A stretch of DNA of 64,000 nucleotides, from NCBI RefSeq assembly GCF_022879575.1, contig NZ_CP084260.1:1860001-1924000 (forward strand). Direction: 5' to 3'. This DNA is from Caballeronia sp. SL2Y3. Its GTDB lineage: Bacteria > Pseudomonadota > Gammaproteobacteria > Burkholderiales > Burkholderiaceae. The notes below the pieces were generated by a model. The model searched no databases. It was not told the origin of the DNA and saw nothing but the letters and a program-made list of their open reading frames with translations. Positions 41,203-51,338 of this stretch are shown one piece after another. How positions within the stretch are numbered: position 1 is the stretch's first letter; each line of letters opens with the position of its first letter. A program made the translations under genes and the position numbers.

Positions 41203-42234
41203 TTACTTGGAAGGCTTGTATTCTATGGTAGAAGCAAATTGCTGCAACGTGGCTTGCGGCACTTCGCCCAGCAAAGTAATCCAGAAATCGCCGCGACGCT
41301 TCACGAGCACATGCGTTGCGCCGTTATTGCCCGCGCCTTCCTTGCGGGAATTCTTCTCGACCGGCTCGACGAACACGGAAATGGCAGCGAGGCCGTCCGA
41401 GAACACTGCCTGATCGACCGGAATCGGCGGCTGGCCCTGCTCGCTCGACGCCATGGGCCGGCGCAGTTGGCGGATCAGCCTGAAGCCGGGGATGGTCGGC
41501 TTGATCTGCCAGCCCTGCGCCTGCATGTCGACCGGCTGCACCGGCGGGCGCACGACGTTCCAGCCCGCCGTGGCGCGCATGCCGTTCGCGATCGAGGCTT
41601 TATCGATTGCTCCGCCGATGCGCACCTGCGAGAACGAAAGCTGTTCGAGCACCTGGCCGTCCGGATCGAGCGTCTGCGCGCGCAGCAAGAGACCGGTCTT
41701 CGCGTCCGCCCACAGCTTGTAGGCGAAACGATAGGCATCTTTCGGATCGAGCTCGATCACCTGACTCTCGATGCCCGCGACTCGGTCGGTGCCGACCAGC
41801 TTCGGCTCGTACACCGCGAGCACCTGATCGCCGCTCGTGGCGAGCAGCGACGGAAACGAATCCTTGCTCTGCCGATGCTCCATGACGAGCAGATGCCGCT
41901 CCGGCACGAACGTGAGCATGTCGTCGTCGTGGCGCAGCATCCGGCGCGGCGCGCCGTCGAGACTTTCGAGCGATTCGTAGTCGCCGTCGCCGCGGGTGGC
42001 GACGTGCGTGATGCGCGACGACTGCACCGTCGCGCCGCGCTGATAAAGGAAGGTGCCCTCGTAATTCTGCTGCTGGGCCGCTTCCTGAATGCGGTTGAGC
42101 AGGTTGGCGGCGGTTTTGCGATCCGGCGCGTTGCCGCTGTCAGCGAACGATGCGGATGCCGCGCACAACAACGCGGCTGCACACAACATGAATGCCGGCA
42201 GCCGCCCCCAATATCTAGTTTTATTCAACCGCAC
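41203..42234 (-). CDS. rseB: Sigma-E factor regulatory protein RseB (MucB)
   Basis: Periplasmic protein that binds RseA and shields it from DegS until envelope stress. Signal peptide ends near SASFA (residue 31). N-terminal MucB/RseB domain shows YEGTFLYQRG and SSRITHV. The C-terminal domain ends FASTIEYKP. 343 aa. Start GTG 42234 with AAGG upstream. It follows rseA by 12 bp and precedes mucD by 23. Confidence 0.93.
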   Translation of the reverse strand: MRLNKTRYWGRLPAFMLCAAALLCAASASFADSGNAPDRKTAANLLNRIQEAAQQQNYEGTFLYQRGATVQSSRITHVATRGDGDYESLESLDGAPRRMLRHDDDMLTFVPERHLLVMEHRQSKDSFPSLLATSGDQVLAVYEPKLVGTDRVAGIESQVIELDPKDAYRFAYKLWADAKTGLLLRAQTLDPDGQVLEQLSFSQVRIGGAIDKASIANGMRATAGWNVVRPPVQPVDMQAQGWQIKPTIPGFRLIRQLRRPMASSEQGQPPIPVDQAVFSDGLAAISVFVEPVEKNSRKEGAGNNGATHVLVKRRGDFWITLLGEVPQATLQQFASTIEYKPSK

Positions 42235-42246
42235 ACCTGCCTTCAG

Positions 42247-42891
42247 TTATTGGCTCTGCGTTGTCACCGCGGCGCGAATCAGTGGCATGGCGCCGGGCAT
42301 CGCAGGCTGCTGCGAGAACTGCTGATGCGCTTCCAGGTATTGATCGAGATTCGCGTCGCGGATGATGTTCGCCTCGACGACCGGCGCGGCGGTGGTCACG
42401 GCCGGCACCGACGCCAGCGCGACGCGCTGCACCGAATCCGGCTGCGCGACGCTCGCCACTTGCGCGCCCGACTGCGAGCCGACGCCCTGCATTTGCGGCA
42501 CGACGATCCACGTGAGCGTGGCCGCAGCGGCCGCCACCGCGAACGCCGGAACCACGCGCCGGCGCAGCATGCCGCTGCGCGCCTTTTGCGCCGACGCCGC
42601 TGGCAGGGCCGCAGGCGCCAGCACGTGCGCTTCGGCCTCGAAGCGTGACGCGAACGACGCCATGAACGCGCGGCTGCGCGCCGGGCTTTCGGCGAGATCG
42701 TCGGAACGCAGCGCGTCGCCGATCAGATGATAGTCGGACCACGCCGCGCGGTCCTCGCTCGTCAGTTCCGCCAGGAACTGACCGATGTTTCCGATTTCGC
42801 CGAGCGATTCACCGTCGACGAACGACGACACGCGCTCTCCGCGCGAGCTTGCCTGCGAATTTCCCTGCGCCTGCATCGAGACCGACCCCAT
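42247..42891 (-). CDS. rseA: Anti-sigma-E factor RseA
   Basis: Inner-membrane anti-sigma factor. The cytoplasmic RseA_N domain (about residues 18-75, with SSFVDGES and WSDYHLIGDALR) holds RpoE. One membrane segment follows at about 112-131, and the periplasmic tail is recognised by RseB. ATG 42891 follows GGGGAG closely; a TTG four codons earlier is unlikely. 214 aa. Located between rpoE and rseB as usual. Confidence 0.93.
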   Translation of the reverse strand: MGSVSMQAQGNSQASSRGERVSSFVDGESLGEIGNIGQFLAELTSEDRAAWSDYHLIGDALRSDDLAESPARSRAFMASFASRFEAEAHVLAPAALPAASAQKARSGMLRRRVVPAFAVAAAAATLTWIVVPQMQGVGSQSGAQVASVAQPDSVQRVALASVPAVTTAAPVVEANIIRDANLDQYLEAHQQFSQQPAMPGAMPLIRAAVTTQSQ

Positions 42892-42974
42892 GATGCTCCC
42901 CAATCCTTCGAAACCAGCCGTAGTGACACCACCTAACCCAGATATCGCGTCCCTGTCCCGAAGTTCCAGCCGGC

Positions 42975-43574
42975 TTACCAGCGTTTGCCTTCGGGTGTGT
43001 CCAACAACGGACGCAATTTTGCCGCAATGGCTTCCCGAGCACGGAAAATTCTTGATCTGACGGTGCCGATCGGGCAGTCCATCATCTCCGCGATTTCCTC
43101 GTAACTCAATCCTTCGATTTCCCGGAGCGTGATGGCGGTGCGCAATTCCTCGGGCAGAAGCGCCATCGCAGCATTGACCGTTTGAGCGATCTGCTTGCTC
43201 ATCAACATTGACTCGGGCGTGTTGATATCCCTTAGTTGGTCGGCGTCGGAGAAAGTTTCCGCTTCTTCCGCATCTGCTTCGGTAGAAGTGGGAGCGCGGC
43301 GTCCCTGCGTCGCGAGGTAGTTTTTCGCCGTGTTGACGGCAATGCGGTACAGCCAGGTGTAGAACGCGGATTCGCCGCGAAACTGCGGCAGCGCGCGGTA
43401 GGCTTTGATAAAGGCGTCTTGGGCGACGTCCTCGACTTCGGCGGGATCGCGCACGAGGCGCGAGATCAGTCGAATGATCTTGCGGTGGTATTTGGCGACC
43501 AGCAGTTCGAACGCGGCTTTGTCGCCCTTTTGCACGCGTTCGACCAGCACTTGGTCGATTTCTTTTTCGCTCAC
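42975..43574 (-). CDS. rpoE: ECF RNA polymerase sigma factor RpoE (AlgU)
   Basis: Sigma-24 of the envelope stress response. Sigma2 (YHRKIIRLISRLVRD through DAFIKAYRALPQFRG) and sigma4 with the HTH EGLSYEEIAEMMDCPIGTVRSRIFRAR. 199 aa, close to AlgU and E. coli RpoE. Start ATG 43574. It heads the rpoE-rseA-rseB-mucD unit. Upstream (about 43600-43660) I see a TACAAT but no clear -35, so its own promoter remains undefined. Confidence 0.96.
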   Translation of the reverse strand: MSEKEIDQVLVERVQKGDKAAFELLVAKYHRKIIRLISRLVRDPAEVEDVAQDAFIKAYRALPQFRGESAFYTWLYRIAVNTAKNYLATQGRRAPTSTEADAEEAETFSDADQLRDINTPESMLMSKQIAQTVNAAMALLPEELRTAITLREIEGLSYEEIAEMMDCPIGTVRSRIFRAREAIAAKLRPLLDTPEGKRW

Positions 43575-43669
43575 CTGGGAATCCGTTTGACTTGGGGCTG
43601 TTGCGCGGACGGGTATTGTAGCGTCACGGACTTCGCGTTATCCCGGACGCTCATCTACCGTTACAGTCG

Positions 43670-44143
43670 TTACAGGTAGGCGCTCGCCGCGCGGCGGGCG
43701 CGCACGGCAAGCTGGCGGAACGTGTCGGAATCGATGGAATCCGCCGCGACGAGAAGCGCGCGCGGCCTGCCATTTTCCGATGACAATGTGAGAGCGACGA
43801 CCACGCCCCATTGCGCGCAGCCGACGATGCGCCGGTACTGCGCGTAGCCCGCGCGGTTCCACACCGTGACGCCGTCCGCGTGCAGGCCGATGGCCGCCGG
43901 TTGGCGCAGCGTCCAGCGCACGCCCGCGAGCGCGAGGACCGCTAGACACGCGAGCGCGGCCACGGTTGCGTGAAGCGGCCCTAATTGCGCAAAGACAGCC
44001 CGGAAGACGGCCGCGTCCGCCAGAACGACAAAACCGATGAGCGCCGCGAGCAGGAAGCGCGAAGGCCGCATGGGGATGCGCGGCGGCGTGCCCGCTTCCC
44101 CATGCGGCCGATTCAGATGCGCGCCCGTCATCGTGTCCCCCAT
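43670..44143 (-). CDS. Small membrane protein, YgfX-like
   Basis: 157 aa. About 25 polar residues, two adjacent hydrophobic helices (about 30-48 and 58-75), then a soluble part with GLHADGVTVWNRAGYAQYRRI and VVALTLSSENGR. This architecture of two helices and a beta-rich tail resembles YgfX/CptA proteins, but I cannot confirm the family by eye. It starts 19 bp after fabF on the same strand and precedes rpoE by about 95 bp. Start at ATG 44143 or 44131. Confidence 0.75.
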   Translation of the reverse strand: MGDTMTGAHLNRPHGEAGTPPRIPMRPSRFLLAALIGFVVLADAAVFRAVFAQLGPLHATVAALACLAVLALAGVRWTLRQPAAIGLHADGVTVWNRAGYAQYRRIVGCAQWGVVVALTLSSENGRPRALLVAADSIDSDTFRQLAVRARRAASAYL

Positions 44144-44162
44144 CCCGACGAGTGCGCCGTGC

Positions 44163-45401
44163 TCAGAAACGCTTGAAGACGAGCGAGCCGTTCGTGCCGC
44201 CGAAGCCGAACGAGTTCTTCACCGCGACGTCGATCTTCATTTCCCGCGCCGTGTTCGCGCAGTAGTCCAGGTCGCACTGCGGGTCCTGATTGAAGATGTT
44301 GATGGTCGGCGGCGAGATCTGATGATGCACGGCGAGGACCGTGAACACCGACTCCAGTCCGCCCGCGCCGCCGAGCAAGTGCCCGGTCATCGACTTCGTG
44401 GAGTTCACGACGATGTTCTTCGCGTGATCGCCGAGCGCGCGCTTGATGCCGATGGTTTCCGCGATGTCGCCGAGCGGCGTGGACGTGCCGTGCGCGTTCA
44501 CGTAGTTGACCTGGTCCGCATTGACCTTCGCGTTCTTCAGCGCGTTGACCATCGCGCGGCGGCCGCCGTCGCCGTCTTCGGGCGGCGCGGTCATGTGGTA
44601 AGCGTCGCCGCTCATGCCGTAGCCGAGCACTTCCGCGTAGATCTTCGCGCCGCGCGCTTTGGCATGCTCGTATTCTTCGAGCACCATGACGCCCGCGCCT
44701 TCGCCGAGCACGAAGCCGTCGCGGTCGGTGTCCCACGGGCGGCTGGCCGTCGCGGGGTCGTCGTTGCGCTGCGAAAGCGCGCGCGCCGCAGCGAAGCCGC
44801 CGATGCCGAGCGGGGAAACCGTCGCTTCCGCGCCGCCCGCGACCATCACGTCGGCGTCGCCATATTCGATCAGGCGCGACGCTTCACCGATGCAGTGCAG
44901 GCCGGTGGTGCACGCCGTTACCATCGACAGATTCGGACCCTTCAGGCCGAAGCGAATCGACAGATGGCCCGAGATCATGTTGATGATCGACGCCGGGACG
45001 AAGAACGGCGAGATGCGGCGCGGACCGCGATTGAGCAGTTCCGTCTGCGTGACTTCGATCATCGGCAGCCCGCCAATGCCCGAGCCGACCACGACGCCCA
45101 CGCGCTCCGCGTTTTCGTCGGTGATCGCAAGGCCGCTGTCCTGCATCGCCTGAACGCCTGCCGCGAAGCCGTAATGGATGAAGGTATCCATGTGGCGCGC
45201 TTCCTTGGCGGGCATGTAGTCTTCGATGTTGAAGCCCTTCACCTCGCCCGCGAAACGCGTGGAGAAGTTCGCGGCGTCGAACTTCGTGATGTTGGCGATG
45301 CCCGACTTGCCCGCCACCAGATTGGCCCAGCCGTCGGCAACAGTATTGCCGACAGGCGAAACGAGCCCAAGGCCTGTAACAACAACTCGACGACGGCTCA
45401 C
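44163..45401 (-). CDS. fabF: 3-oxoacyl-ACP synthase II
   Basis: Condensing enzyme for chain elongation, including palmitoleate to cis-vaccenate. Catalytic triad Cys164 (TACTTG), His304 (NAHGTST) and His341 (SMTGHLLG) matches E. coli Cys163/His303/His340. 412 aa. Translation starts at GTG 45401 with AGGGG upstream. It follows acpP by 146 bp with a strong hairpin between, which should set a lower fabF level than acpP. Confidence 0.97.
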   Translation of the reverse strand: MSRRRVVVTGLGLVSPVGNTVADGWANLVAGKSGIANITKFDAANFSTRFAGEVKGFNIEDYMPAKEARHMDTFIHYGFAAGVQAMQDSGLAITDENAERVGVVVGSGIGGLPMIEVTQTELLNRGPRRISPFFVPASIINMISGHLSIRFGLKGPNLSMVTACTTGLHCIGEASRLIEYGDADVMVAGGAEATVSPLGIGGFAAARALSQRNDDPATASRPWDTDRDGFVLGEGAGVMVLEEYEHAKARGAKIYAEVLGYGMSGDAYHMTAPPEDGDGGRRAMVNALKNAKVNADQVNYVNAHGTSTPLGDIAETIGIKRALGDHAKNIVVNSTKSMTGHLLGGAGGLESVFTVLAVHHQISPPTINIFNQDPQCDLDYCANTAREMKIDVAVKNSFGFGGTNGSLVFKRF

Positions 45402-45437
45402 GGTAACCCCTTATCCATAGAATGACGAAAAGCAAAA

Positions 45438-45478
45438 GCCACAGCGGCCACAGGAAACCGCCCTGTGTGCCCTGTGGC
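45438..45478 (-). terminator. Attenuator or terminator between acpP and fabF
   Basis: Imperfect long hairpin with outer stem GCCACAG (45438-45444)/CTGTGGC (45472-45478) and an inner CACAGG/CCTGTG stem. On the minus strand it is followed by TTTTGCTTTT. It probably allows high acpP and reduced fabF expression. Confidence 0.7.
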
Positions 45479-45547
45479 TGTTAAATCGGTCTTTGCAGCG
45501 ACGATGCTTCAAGCTCGAAGAGCGACGGGTCGCTGGCGCGTGCGGCC

Positions 45548-45787
45548 TTAGGCCTTGACGTTGGCGCGAGCGTAGTCGATCGCTTGCTGAACCGTGGTGA
45601 TCTTCTCGGCTTCTTCATCGGGGATTTCCATGCCGAACTCGTCTTCCAGCGCCATCACCAGTTCCACCGTGTCGAGCGAGTCAGCGCCCAGATCGTTCAC
45701 GAACGACGCTTCGTTCTTGATTTCGGCTTCCGCCACGCCCAGTTGTTCGGCGACGATCTTCTTCACGCGCTGTTCGATGTTGTCCAT
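45548..45787 (-). CDS. acpP: Acyl carrier protein
   Basis: 79-aa acidic carrier of growing acyl chains. The phosphopantetheine site is Ser37 in [16 protein letters not shown] lies five bases before ATG 45787, a strong ribosome site that suits a highly expressed gene. It is 239 bp downstream of fabG. That gap has a TAAAAT element (about 45835) but no good -35, so a separate acpP promoter is possible but unproven. Confidence 0.98.
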
Positions 45788-46026
45788 GCAGCCCTCCGAG
45801 GGAATAAAAGTTCAAAAATACGAGTGCGCGCATTTTATCAGGTTTGTACCCGCAAAATACGGCGCGTCAGTTCCATGCTTCGCCGCCTGCTGCGCGTCAT
45901 CAAGGCGCGAGCCGACGGCCTGCATCGTTCGTTGCTGCCGCGCTGTACGGTGCGCGCATGCTGGTAAGAGCATTTTGCGCGCCCGTGTGCCGCGCGGATA
46001 TTAAGCGATATTTGGCGAAATGCCTA

Positions 46027-46767
46027 TTACATGTACATGCCGCCGTTCACGTGCAGCGTCGTGCCCGTGATGTAGCCGGCAAACGGCGACGCCAGGAACG
46101 CCACCGCATGGGCGATGTCTTCGGGACTGCCGAGCCGGCCGAGCGGAATCTGCGCCGTCAGCGCGGTGCGCTGCTCTTCCGGCAAAACCTTCGTCATGTC
46201 CGTGTCGATGAAGCCCGGCGCGATGCAGTTCACGGTAATGCCGCGGCTGCCGATCTCGCGTGCCAGCGCCCGCGTCATGCCCGCGACGCCGGCCTTCGCC
46301 GCCGCGTAGTTCGCCTGACCGGGATTGCCCGACGAGCCCACCACCGACGTGATGTTGATGATGCGGCCGCCGCGCGCTTTCATCATCGGGCGCAGCACGG
46401 CGCGCGACAGGCGGAACACCGCACGCAGGTTCGTGTCGATGACGGCGTCGAATTCGTCGTCCTTCATGCGCATGGCGAGCTGATCTTTCGTGATGCCCGC
46501 GTTGTTCACGAGCACGTTGAGGCCGCCGAACTCCTTCACGGTGGCATCGATGAACGCGTCGGCCGCTGCGGCGTCGTTCACGTTCAGCACCGCGCCGCGG
46601 CCCTTGCCGCCCGCCTGCGCCAGCGCTTCGCTGATGCCTGCCGCGCCGCTTTCGCTCGTGGCCGTGCCGATGACGGTCGCGCCCTGACGAGCGAGTTCGA
46701 GCGCGATGGCGCGCCCGATGCCGCGCGACGCGCCGGTGACGATAGCTACCTGATTGTCCAAGTTCAT
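46027..46767 (-). CDS. fabG: 3-oxoacyl-ACP reductase
   Basis: NADPH-dependent short-chain dehydrogenase, the first reduction in each elongation cycle. TGASRGIG nucleotide loop at 11-18, NNAG at 88-91, and the triad Ser141, Tyr154, Lys158 in NYAAAKAG. 246 aa. ATG 46767 (MNLDNQVAIVTG) fits the family; the frame is open further upstream into fabD. It begins 11 bp after the fabD stop. Confidence 0.97.
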   Translation of the reverse strand: MNLDNQVAIVTGASRGIGRAIALELARQGATVIGTATSESGAAGISEALAQAGGKGRGAVLNVNDAAAADAFIDATVKEFGGLNVLVNNAGITKDQLAMRMKDDEFDAVIDTNLRAVFRLSRAVLRPMMKARGGRIINITSVVGSSGNPGQANYAAAKAGVAGMTRALAREIGSRGITVNCIAPGFIDTDMTKVLPEEQRTALTAQIPLGRLGSPEDIAHAVAFLASPFAGYITGTTLHVNGGMYM

Positions 46768-46778
46768 GTCGTTGCCTC

Positions 46779-47711
46779 TTATCCAGCGATCAGTTTGCGC
46801 GTTTCCTCGAGCGAGGCGGGGTCGAACACCGCGCCGCCGACCAGATTGCCGTCGATTCGCTTGGTGAGCCCCGCGAGCACTTTGCCCGGACCGCATTCGA
46901 TCACATGCGTGACGCCCTCGCGCGCCATCGCCTGCACGCACTCGACCCAGCGCACGGGACCCGCGGCCTGACGCACGAGCGCGTCCTTGATCGCGGCGGG
47001 GTCCGAGACCTTCGCGACGTCGATGTTATTGATCAGCGGAATACGCGGCGGCTCGATGCGGACATTCGCGAGATAGTCGCGCAATTGGTCCGATGCGGGC
47101 TTCAGCAGCGACGAGTGGAACGGCGCGGAAACCGGCAGCGGCAACGCGCGCTTTGCGCCCTTCGCCTTGGCCACTTCGCAGGCCTTTTCGACCGCCGCCT
47201 TTGCGCCCGCGATCACCACTTGCGACGGCGCATTGAAGTTCACCGCTTCCACGACGCCCGCGGACGCGCTCTCTGCGCACACCGCGCGCACGGTGTCGTC
47301 GTCGAGACCGAGAATCGCCGCCATGCCGCCCTCGCCGACCGGCACCGCGCTTTGCATCGCCTGCGCGCGAAAGCGCACGAGCGGCACGGCGTCCGCGAAT
47401 GCGAGCGCGCCGGCCGCGACCAGCGCCGTGTATTCGCCGAGGCTGTGACCCGCGACCAGCGCGGGCGTAAGGCCGGTTTCCTTTTTCCACACGCGGTAGA
47501 TGGCGTACGCCGCCGTGAGCATGACCGGCTGAGTGTTCGTCGTCAGATTGAGCTCTTCGGCCGGGCCTTCGGCGATCAGCTTGGCGAGATCTTGCCCGAG
47601 CGCATCCGATGCCTGCTGCACCGTCTCGCGCACCACGGCGTGATCGGCGAATGCGTTGAGCATACCGATCGATTGCGAGCCTTGGCCCGGGAAAACGAAC
47701 GCAAATTTCAT
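46779..47711 (-). CDS. fabD: Malonyl-CoA:ACP transacylase
   Basis: Loads malonyl groups on AcpP. N-terminal FVFPGQGSQ, nucleophile Ser90 in GHSLGEYT, and catalytic His199 in SAPFHSSL. 310 aa. ATG 47711 matches other FabD starts. The 133-bp gap to fabH shows no gene and no clear terminator, so fabHDG is likely one transcript. Confidence 0.96.
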   Translation of the reverse strand: MKFAFVFPGQGSQSIGMLNAFADHAVVRETVQQASDALGQDLAKLIAEGPAEELNLTTNTQPVMLTAAYAIYRVWKKETGLTPALVAGHSLGEYTALVAAGALAFADAVPLVRFRAQAMQSAVPVGEGGMAAILGLDDDTVRAVCAESASAGVVEAVNFNAPSQVVIAGAKAAVEKACEVAKAKGAKRALPLPVSAPFHSSLLKPASDQLRDYLANVRIEPPRIPLINNIDVAKVSDPAAIKDALVRQAAGPVRWVECVQAMAREGVTHVIECGPGKVLAGLTKRIDGNLVGGAVFDPASLEETRKLIAG

Positions 47712-47844
47712 ATCGTCCTCGTTGGATTGGAATGATCCGCTTGTGCGTCGAGGGCGTACGCGGCGGCGCCGGTTGCGCACGCGGCGCGCAGCTTCATCGG
47801 CAGCGGATCAGTTGCAGATTAATGGAGGGAGACGGATGAAAGAA

Positions 47845-48834
47845 TCAGTAGCGGAAGACCGATGCGCCCCACGTGAAGCCGCCGCCGACGCCTTCGATCA
47901 GCACGTTCTGTCCGCGCTTGATGCGGCCGTCGCGCACCGCGACGTCGAGCGCGAGCGGAATCGACGCCGCCGAGGTATTGCCGTGGTCGCCGACCGTCAC
48001 CACCATGCGTTCCTGCGGCAAGTGCAGCTTGCGGCAGGTGCTCTGCATGATGCGGATGTTCGCCTGATGCGGAATGAGCCAGTCGATTTCCTGCGGCGTG
48101 AGATGCGCCTTCTGCAGGGCTTCGATCGCGACCTTTTCCAACACGTTGACGGCGAGCTTGAACACCGCCTGGCCGTCCATGTGCAGGAACGCGCTGCCGC
48201 TCACGACGCCGCCGTTCACGTTGCCCGGCGTGCAAAGAATGTCCGCGTAGCTGCCGTCCGCGTGGAGCGCGCTCGCGAGCACGCCCGGCTCTTCGGACGC
48301 CTGAAGCACGACCGCGCCCGCGCCGTCGCCGAACAGCACGCAGGTCGTGCGGTCCTTGAAGTCGAGAATGCGCGAGAAGGTCTCCGCGCCGACGACGAGC
48401 GCCGTGCGATGCATGCCGCTACGAATGAAGCTGTCCGCCGTCGCCATGCCGTACGCGAAGCCCGAGCACACGGCCTGCACGTCGAACGCCGCGCCGTTGT
48501 TCTTGATGCCCAGCTTGTTTTGCAAGAGGCACGCGGTGCTCGGAAACACGAAGTCGGGCGTCGACGTGGCGACGATGATGAGGTCGATCGACTGCGGATC
48601 GATGCCCGCCGCCGCGATGGCCTTTTGCGAAGCGATGAGCGCGAGATCGCTCGTGGTCTGATCGGGAGCCGCAAAGTGCCGCGCGTGAATGCCCGTGCGC
48701 GCGACGATCCATTCGTCGCTCGTCTCGACGCCTTGCTGCGAGAGACGGTCCGCCAATGCCTGATTCGTGATGCGCTCGGAGGGCAGATAGCTGCCAGTGC
48801 CGAGCACGCGAGCGTAGAGATTGGATTGAGCCAT
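47845..48834 (-). CDS. fabH: 3-oxoacyl-ACP synthase III
   Basis: Starts fatty acid synthesis by joining acetyl-CoA to malonyl-ACP. Triad Cys123 (QAVCSGF), His256 (PHQANIR), Asn287 (HGNTSAAS), matching the family's Cys-His-Asn. 329 aa. ATG 48834 shares one base with the plsX stop (TAATG), so the two are translationally coupled. Confidence 0.97.
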   Translation of the reverse strand: MAQSNLYARVLGTGSYLPSERITNQALADRLSQQGVETSDEWIVARTGIHARHFAAPDQTTSDLALIASQKAIAAAGIDPQSIDLIIVATSTPDFVFPSTACLLQNKLGIKNNGAAFDVQAVCSGFAYGMATADSFIRSGMHRTALVVGAETFSRILDFKDRTTCVLFGDGAGAVVLQASEEPGVLASALHADGSYADILCTPGNVNGGVVSGSAFLHMDGQAVFKLAVNVLEKVAIEALQKAHLTPQEIDWLIPHQANIRIMQSTCRKLHLPQERMVVTVGDHGNTSAASIPLALDVAVRDGRIKRGQNVLIEGVGGGFTWGASVFRY

Positions 48835-49976
48835 TATGCCTTCGTGTGTTGCGCGGTGCCGGACGCGTCCGGCGGGTTAGGCGAGGGGTTGGGCGAGGAA
48901 TGCGGCTGAAGCGCGAGCGCGTCGGCGGGCGCATCGGCAGCCGGGGCGCTCGCGCCCGCATCTTGCGCGGACAGCGCATTTTCCTCCATCGCGCGCACGA
49001 GGCGTTCGAGCACGCCATTTTTGACGGCATCATACCCGCGTTTGATCGCCCACTCAAAACCGTACGCTTCCGCCGAGCCGTGACTTTTGATCACGAGCCC
49101 GCGCAGGCCGAGGAGCGCCGCGCCGTTGTATTGCGCCGGATCGACGCGCTTTCTGAACCGCTTGAGCACCGGCATGGCGACGAGCGCCATCAGCTTGCTC
49201 GAAAGCGAGCGCGTGAACTCTTCCTTGATCATGTCGGAGAGCATCTTGGCGAGCCCTTCCGACGTTTTCAGCGCGACATTGCCGACGAAGCCGTCGCAGA
49301 CGACGACATCGGTCGTGCCTTTGTAGATGTCGTTGCCTTCCACGTTGCCGTAGAAGTTGAGCGTGCTCGCGCGCAGCAGCTCGCCCGCGCGCTTGATCGT
49401 TTCGTTGCCCTTGATGACTTCTTCACCGATGTTGAGCAGCCCGATGGTCGGCCGCTCGCGGCCTTCGATCGCGGACACGAGCGCGTGGCCCATTTCGGCG
49501 AACTGCAGCAGATGCTCGGGCTCGCAATCGACGTTCGCGCCGAGATCCAGCACGGTCGTATAGCCCTTCTGGCTCGGCATCGCAAAGGCGATGGCCGGCC
49601 GCTCGATGCCGGCGAGCGTCTTGAGCACGTAGCGCGACACGGCCATGAGCGCGCCGGTATTGCCCGCGGAAATGCAGGTCTGCGCCTCGCCTTCTTTCAC
49701 GAGGTTGAGCGCCACGCGCATCGACGAATCTTTTTTCTTGCGCAGCGCGACTTCGACCGGGTCGTCCATGGCGACGACTTCGGTTGCTGGAACGACGGCC
49801 AGGCGCGGCTCGTCGAGCGCCTTCGACTTTTTCAGCTGGGCGCGGATCGCCTGTTCGATGCCGACGAGCATCAGGTGCGCGTCGGGATGCGAGCGCACGA
49901 AATTGACAGCGGCGGGAACGGTCACGGCCGGACCGTGGTCGCCTCCCATGCAGTCAATGGTTATCTTTACGGTCAT
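48834..49976 (-). CDS. plsX: Phosphate acyltransferase PlsX
   Basis: Turns acyl-ACP into acyl-phosphate for phosphatidic acid synthesis by PlsY. N-terminal DCMGGDHGP, central [10 protein letters not shown] and [10 protein letters not shown] blocks, and the conserved GLVIKSHGS. 380 aa; the last 35 or so residues are an Ala/Pro-rich tail beyond the family core. Start ATG 49976. It follows rpmF with a terminator-like hairpin between. Confidence 0.96.
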   Translation of the reverse strand: MTVKITIDCMGGDHGPAVTVPAAVNFVRSHPDAHLMLVGIEQAIRAQLKKSKALDEPRLAVVPATEVVAMDDPVEVALRKKKDSSMRVALNLVKEGEAQTCISAGNTGALMAVSRYVLKTLAGIERPAIAFAMPSQKGYTTVLDLGANVDCEPEHLLQFAEMGHALVSAIEGRERPTIGLLNIGEEVIKGNETIKRAGELLRASTLNFYGNVEGNDIYKGTTDVVVCDGFVGNVALKTSEGLAKMLSDMIKEEFTRSLSSKLMALVAMPVLKRFRKRVDPAQYNGAALLGLRGLVIKSHGSAEAYGFEWAIKRGYDAVKNGVLERLVRAMEENALSAQDAGASAPAADAPADALALQPHSSPNPSPNPPDASGTAQHTKA

Positions 49977-49998
49977 GGAAAGCGACGAATTTCAGGCA

Positions 49999-50026
49999 CA
50001 AAAAAGCGGCAGTGAAATGCCGCCTT
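49999..50026 (-). terminator. Attenuator between rpmF and plsX
   Basis: Minus strand AAGGCGGCA, six-base loop, TGCCGC, then TTTTTT. It lies about 90 bp past the rpmF stop and just before the plsX ATG. It probably lets rpmF be expressed above the downstream lipid genes. Confidence 0.7.
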
Positions 50027-50115
50027 CTTGTCGTACCGGGAAAGTGTCAACAGCGTGCCAGGCGCGAGCCACCGCAAGACGGCGATGCGCACGCGGCAAA
50101 GCAGAGAACGAACGC

Positions 50116-50295
50116 TTAGTCGTTCTTCGTCTTGACGACTTTCTTGCCACGATAGTAGCCGTTCGGGCTCACGTGGTGACGCAGATGCGCTTCGCCCGTG
50201 CTCGGCTCGACAGCCAGCGGCGCCGTCGGGAGGAAGTCGTGGGAACGGTGCATGCCGCGCTTGGACGGCGACTTCTTGTTTTGCTGAACTGCCAT
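50116..50295 (-). CDS. rpmF: 50S ribosomal protein L32
   Basis: 59-aa basic protein beginning [20 protein letters not shown] and containing [13 protein letters not shown], typical of proteobacterial L32. The four zinc cysteines found in some L32 proteins are absent (Cys-minus form). Start ATG 50295. It lies 133 bp after yceD, in the conserved yceD-rpmF-plsX order. Confidence 0.97.
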   Translation of the reverse strand: MAVQQNKKSPSKRGMHRSHDFLPTAPLAVEPSTGEAHLRHHVSPNGYYRGKKVVKTKND

Positions 50296-50428
50296 GATTA
50301 CTCCAGAAAAATTTTGCGAATTCTAACACAGGGCGGCCCGTCTCCGCGTTCGCGGAAAACTCCGGCCGTCCCGGCCCACCGCTCGAAGCGGGAGATTGCG
50401 TGCGGCGAAGACTCGCCGCACCGCGCCA

Positions 50429-51046
50429 TCAATGCTTCTTGTCGTCCGGACCGCTCGTCTTGAGCTTTTCCAGAACGGCAAACGGATTCGGTTTCTCGGC
50501 TTCCTCGCCGCCTTCTTCGGCGTCGTCCTCGGCGCTGCCTGCGAGCAGGCTTTCATGCACTTCGGGACAGACGCTGTGCTTCGGCACGAGCGGCAAGGAC
50601 AGCAACAGCTCTTCTTCGATCAAGTCGATGAGATCAAACTGGCGCGAGCCGACGATCACTTCGATTTCATCTTCGTCGAGCGGATACTCGTCTGCTTCTT
50701 CCTCCGTCGCGACGATCCGATACGTCGCGTCGACGTCGAGATGCTGCGAGTACGGCGAAAGACAGCGCTGGCACGTGAGCCACACCGAACCGTGCACCGC
50801 GAGGCGCAGATACGGCTGCGGCGCTTCCGTGCCGTCGTCCTGCAATTCCGGCTGGGTCGAGCCCTCGCCCTGCCAGGTGAAGACCGTGTCGTCCTCTGGC
50901 GCGTCCGCCGGTACTTCGGCTAACATGCGCGGCATTTGCGACGTACGCAACGCGCCCGCTGCCTGCCGCTTGTTCTCGGCGAAATCGTAAAGGTCGAGCG
51001 CGCGCAGATCAGCGAGGCTCGCAGGTTTGCCAGGATTCTGAGTCAT
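50429..51046 (-). CDS. yceD: YceD/DUF177 family protein (23S rRNA accumulation protein)
   Basis: 205 aa. The DUF177 core contains CQRC near residue 95 and the paired Cys in HSVCPEV near residue 160, then an acidic tail ending PNPFAVLEKLK. YceD is needed for normal 23S rRNA levels in E. coli and plants, and is always linked to rpmF, as here. Start ATG 51046. It is the first gene of the transcript from the promoter at 51252-51280, with a leader of about 200 nt. Confidence 0.94.
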   Translation of the reverse strand: MTQNPGKPASLADLRALDLYDFAENKRQAAGALRTSQMPRMLAEVPADAPEDDTVFTWQGEGSTQPELQDDGTEAPQPYLRLAVHGSVWLTCQRCLSPYSQHLDVDATYRIVATEEEADEYPLDEDEIEVIVGSRQFDLIDLIEEELLLSLPLVPKHSVCPEVHESLLAGSAEDDAEEGGEEAEKPNPFAVLEKLKTSGPDDKKH

Positions 51047-51251
51047 GCGCGCTCCTGCCTTATGCCGGGTTGTTCATTCTTTCATCGGCCGATGCAGCGT
51101 TTTTTCGTGCGGCTTGCATGCGACCGGCTGGTGTTCCGTGCGCTCACCGTGCGCTCAGTATGCACTGCCCGTCCGCTCAGAGCACGCCAGGGACGTACTC
51201 ATTTGCGTTGCCGCCCGCGCCAATGCCCTGACAGCCGATGAAAAGCCCAAA

Positions 51252-51280
51252 ATCATATAGGCTTTATTCTTTCGAGTCAA
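51252..51280 (-). promoter_or_regulatory. Strong sigma-70 promoter of the yceD-rpmF-plsX-fab operon
   Basis: Minus strand TTGACT (51275-51280), 17-bp spacer, TATGAT (51252-51257), each five of six to consensus, in an AT-rich pocket. The transcript would begin near 51245. Confidence 0.8.
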
Positions 51281-51338
51281 ATAGTTAAGGCTGCGCACGC
51301 GGTCTGTGGCTTATCCACCCATCTCACCGGTTTTGAAC

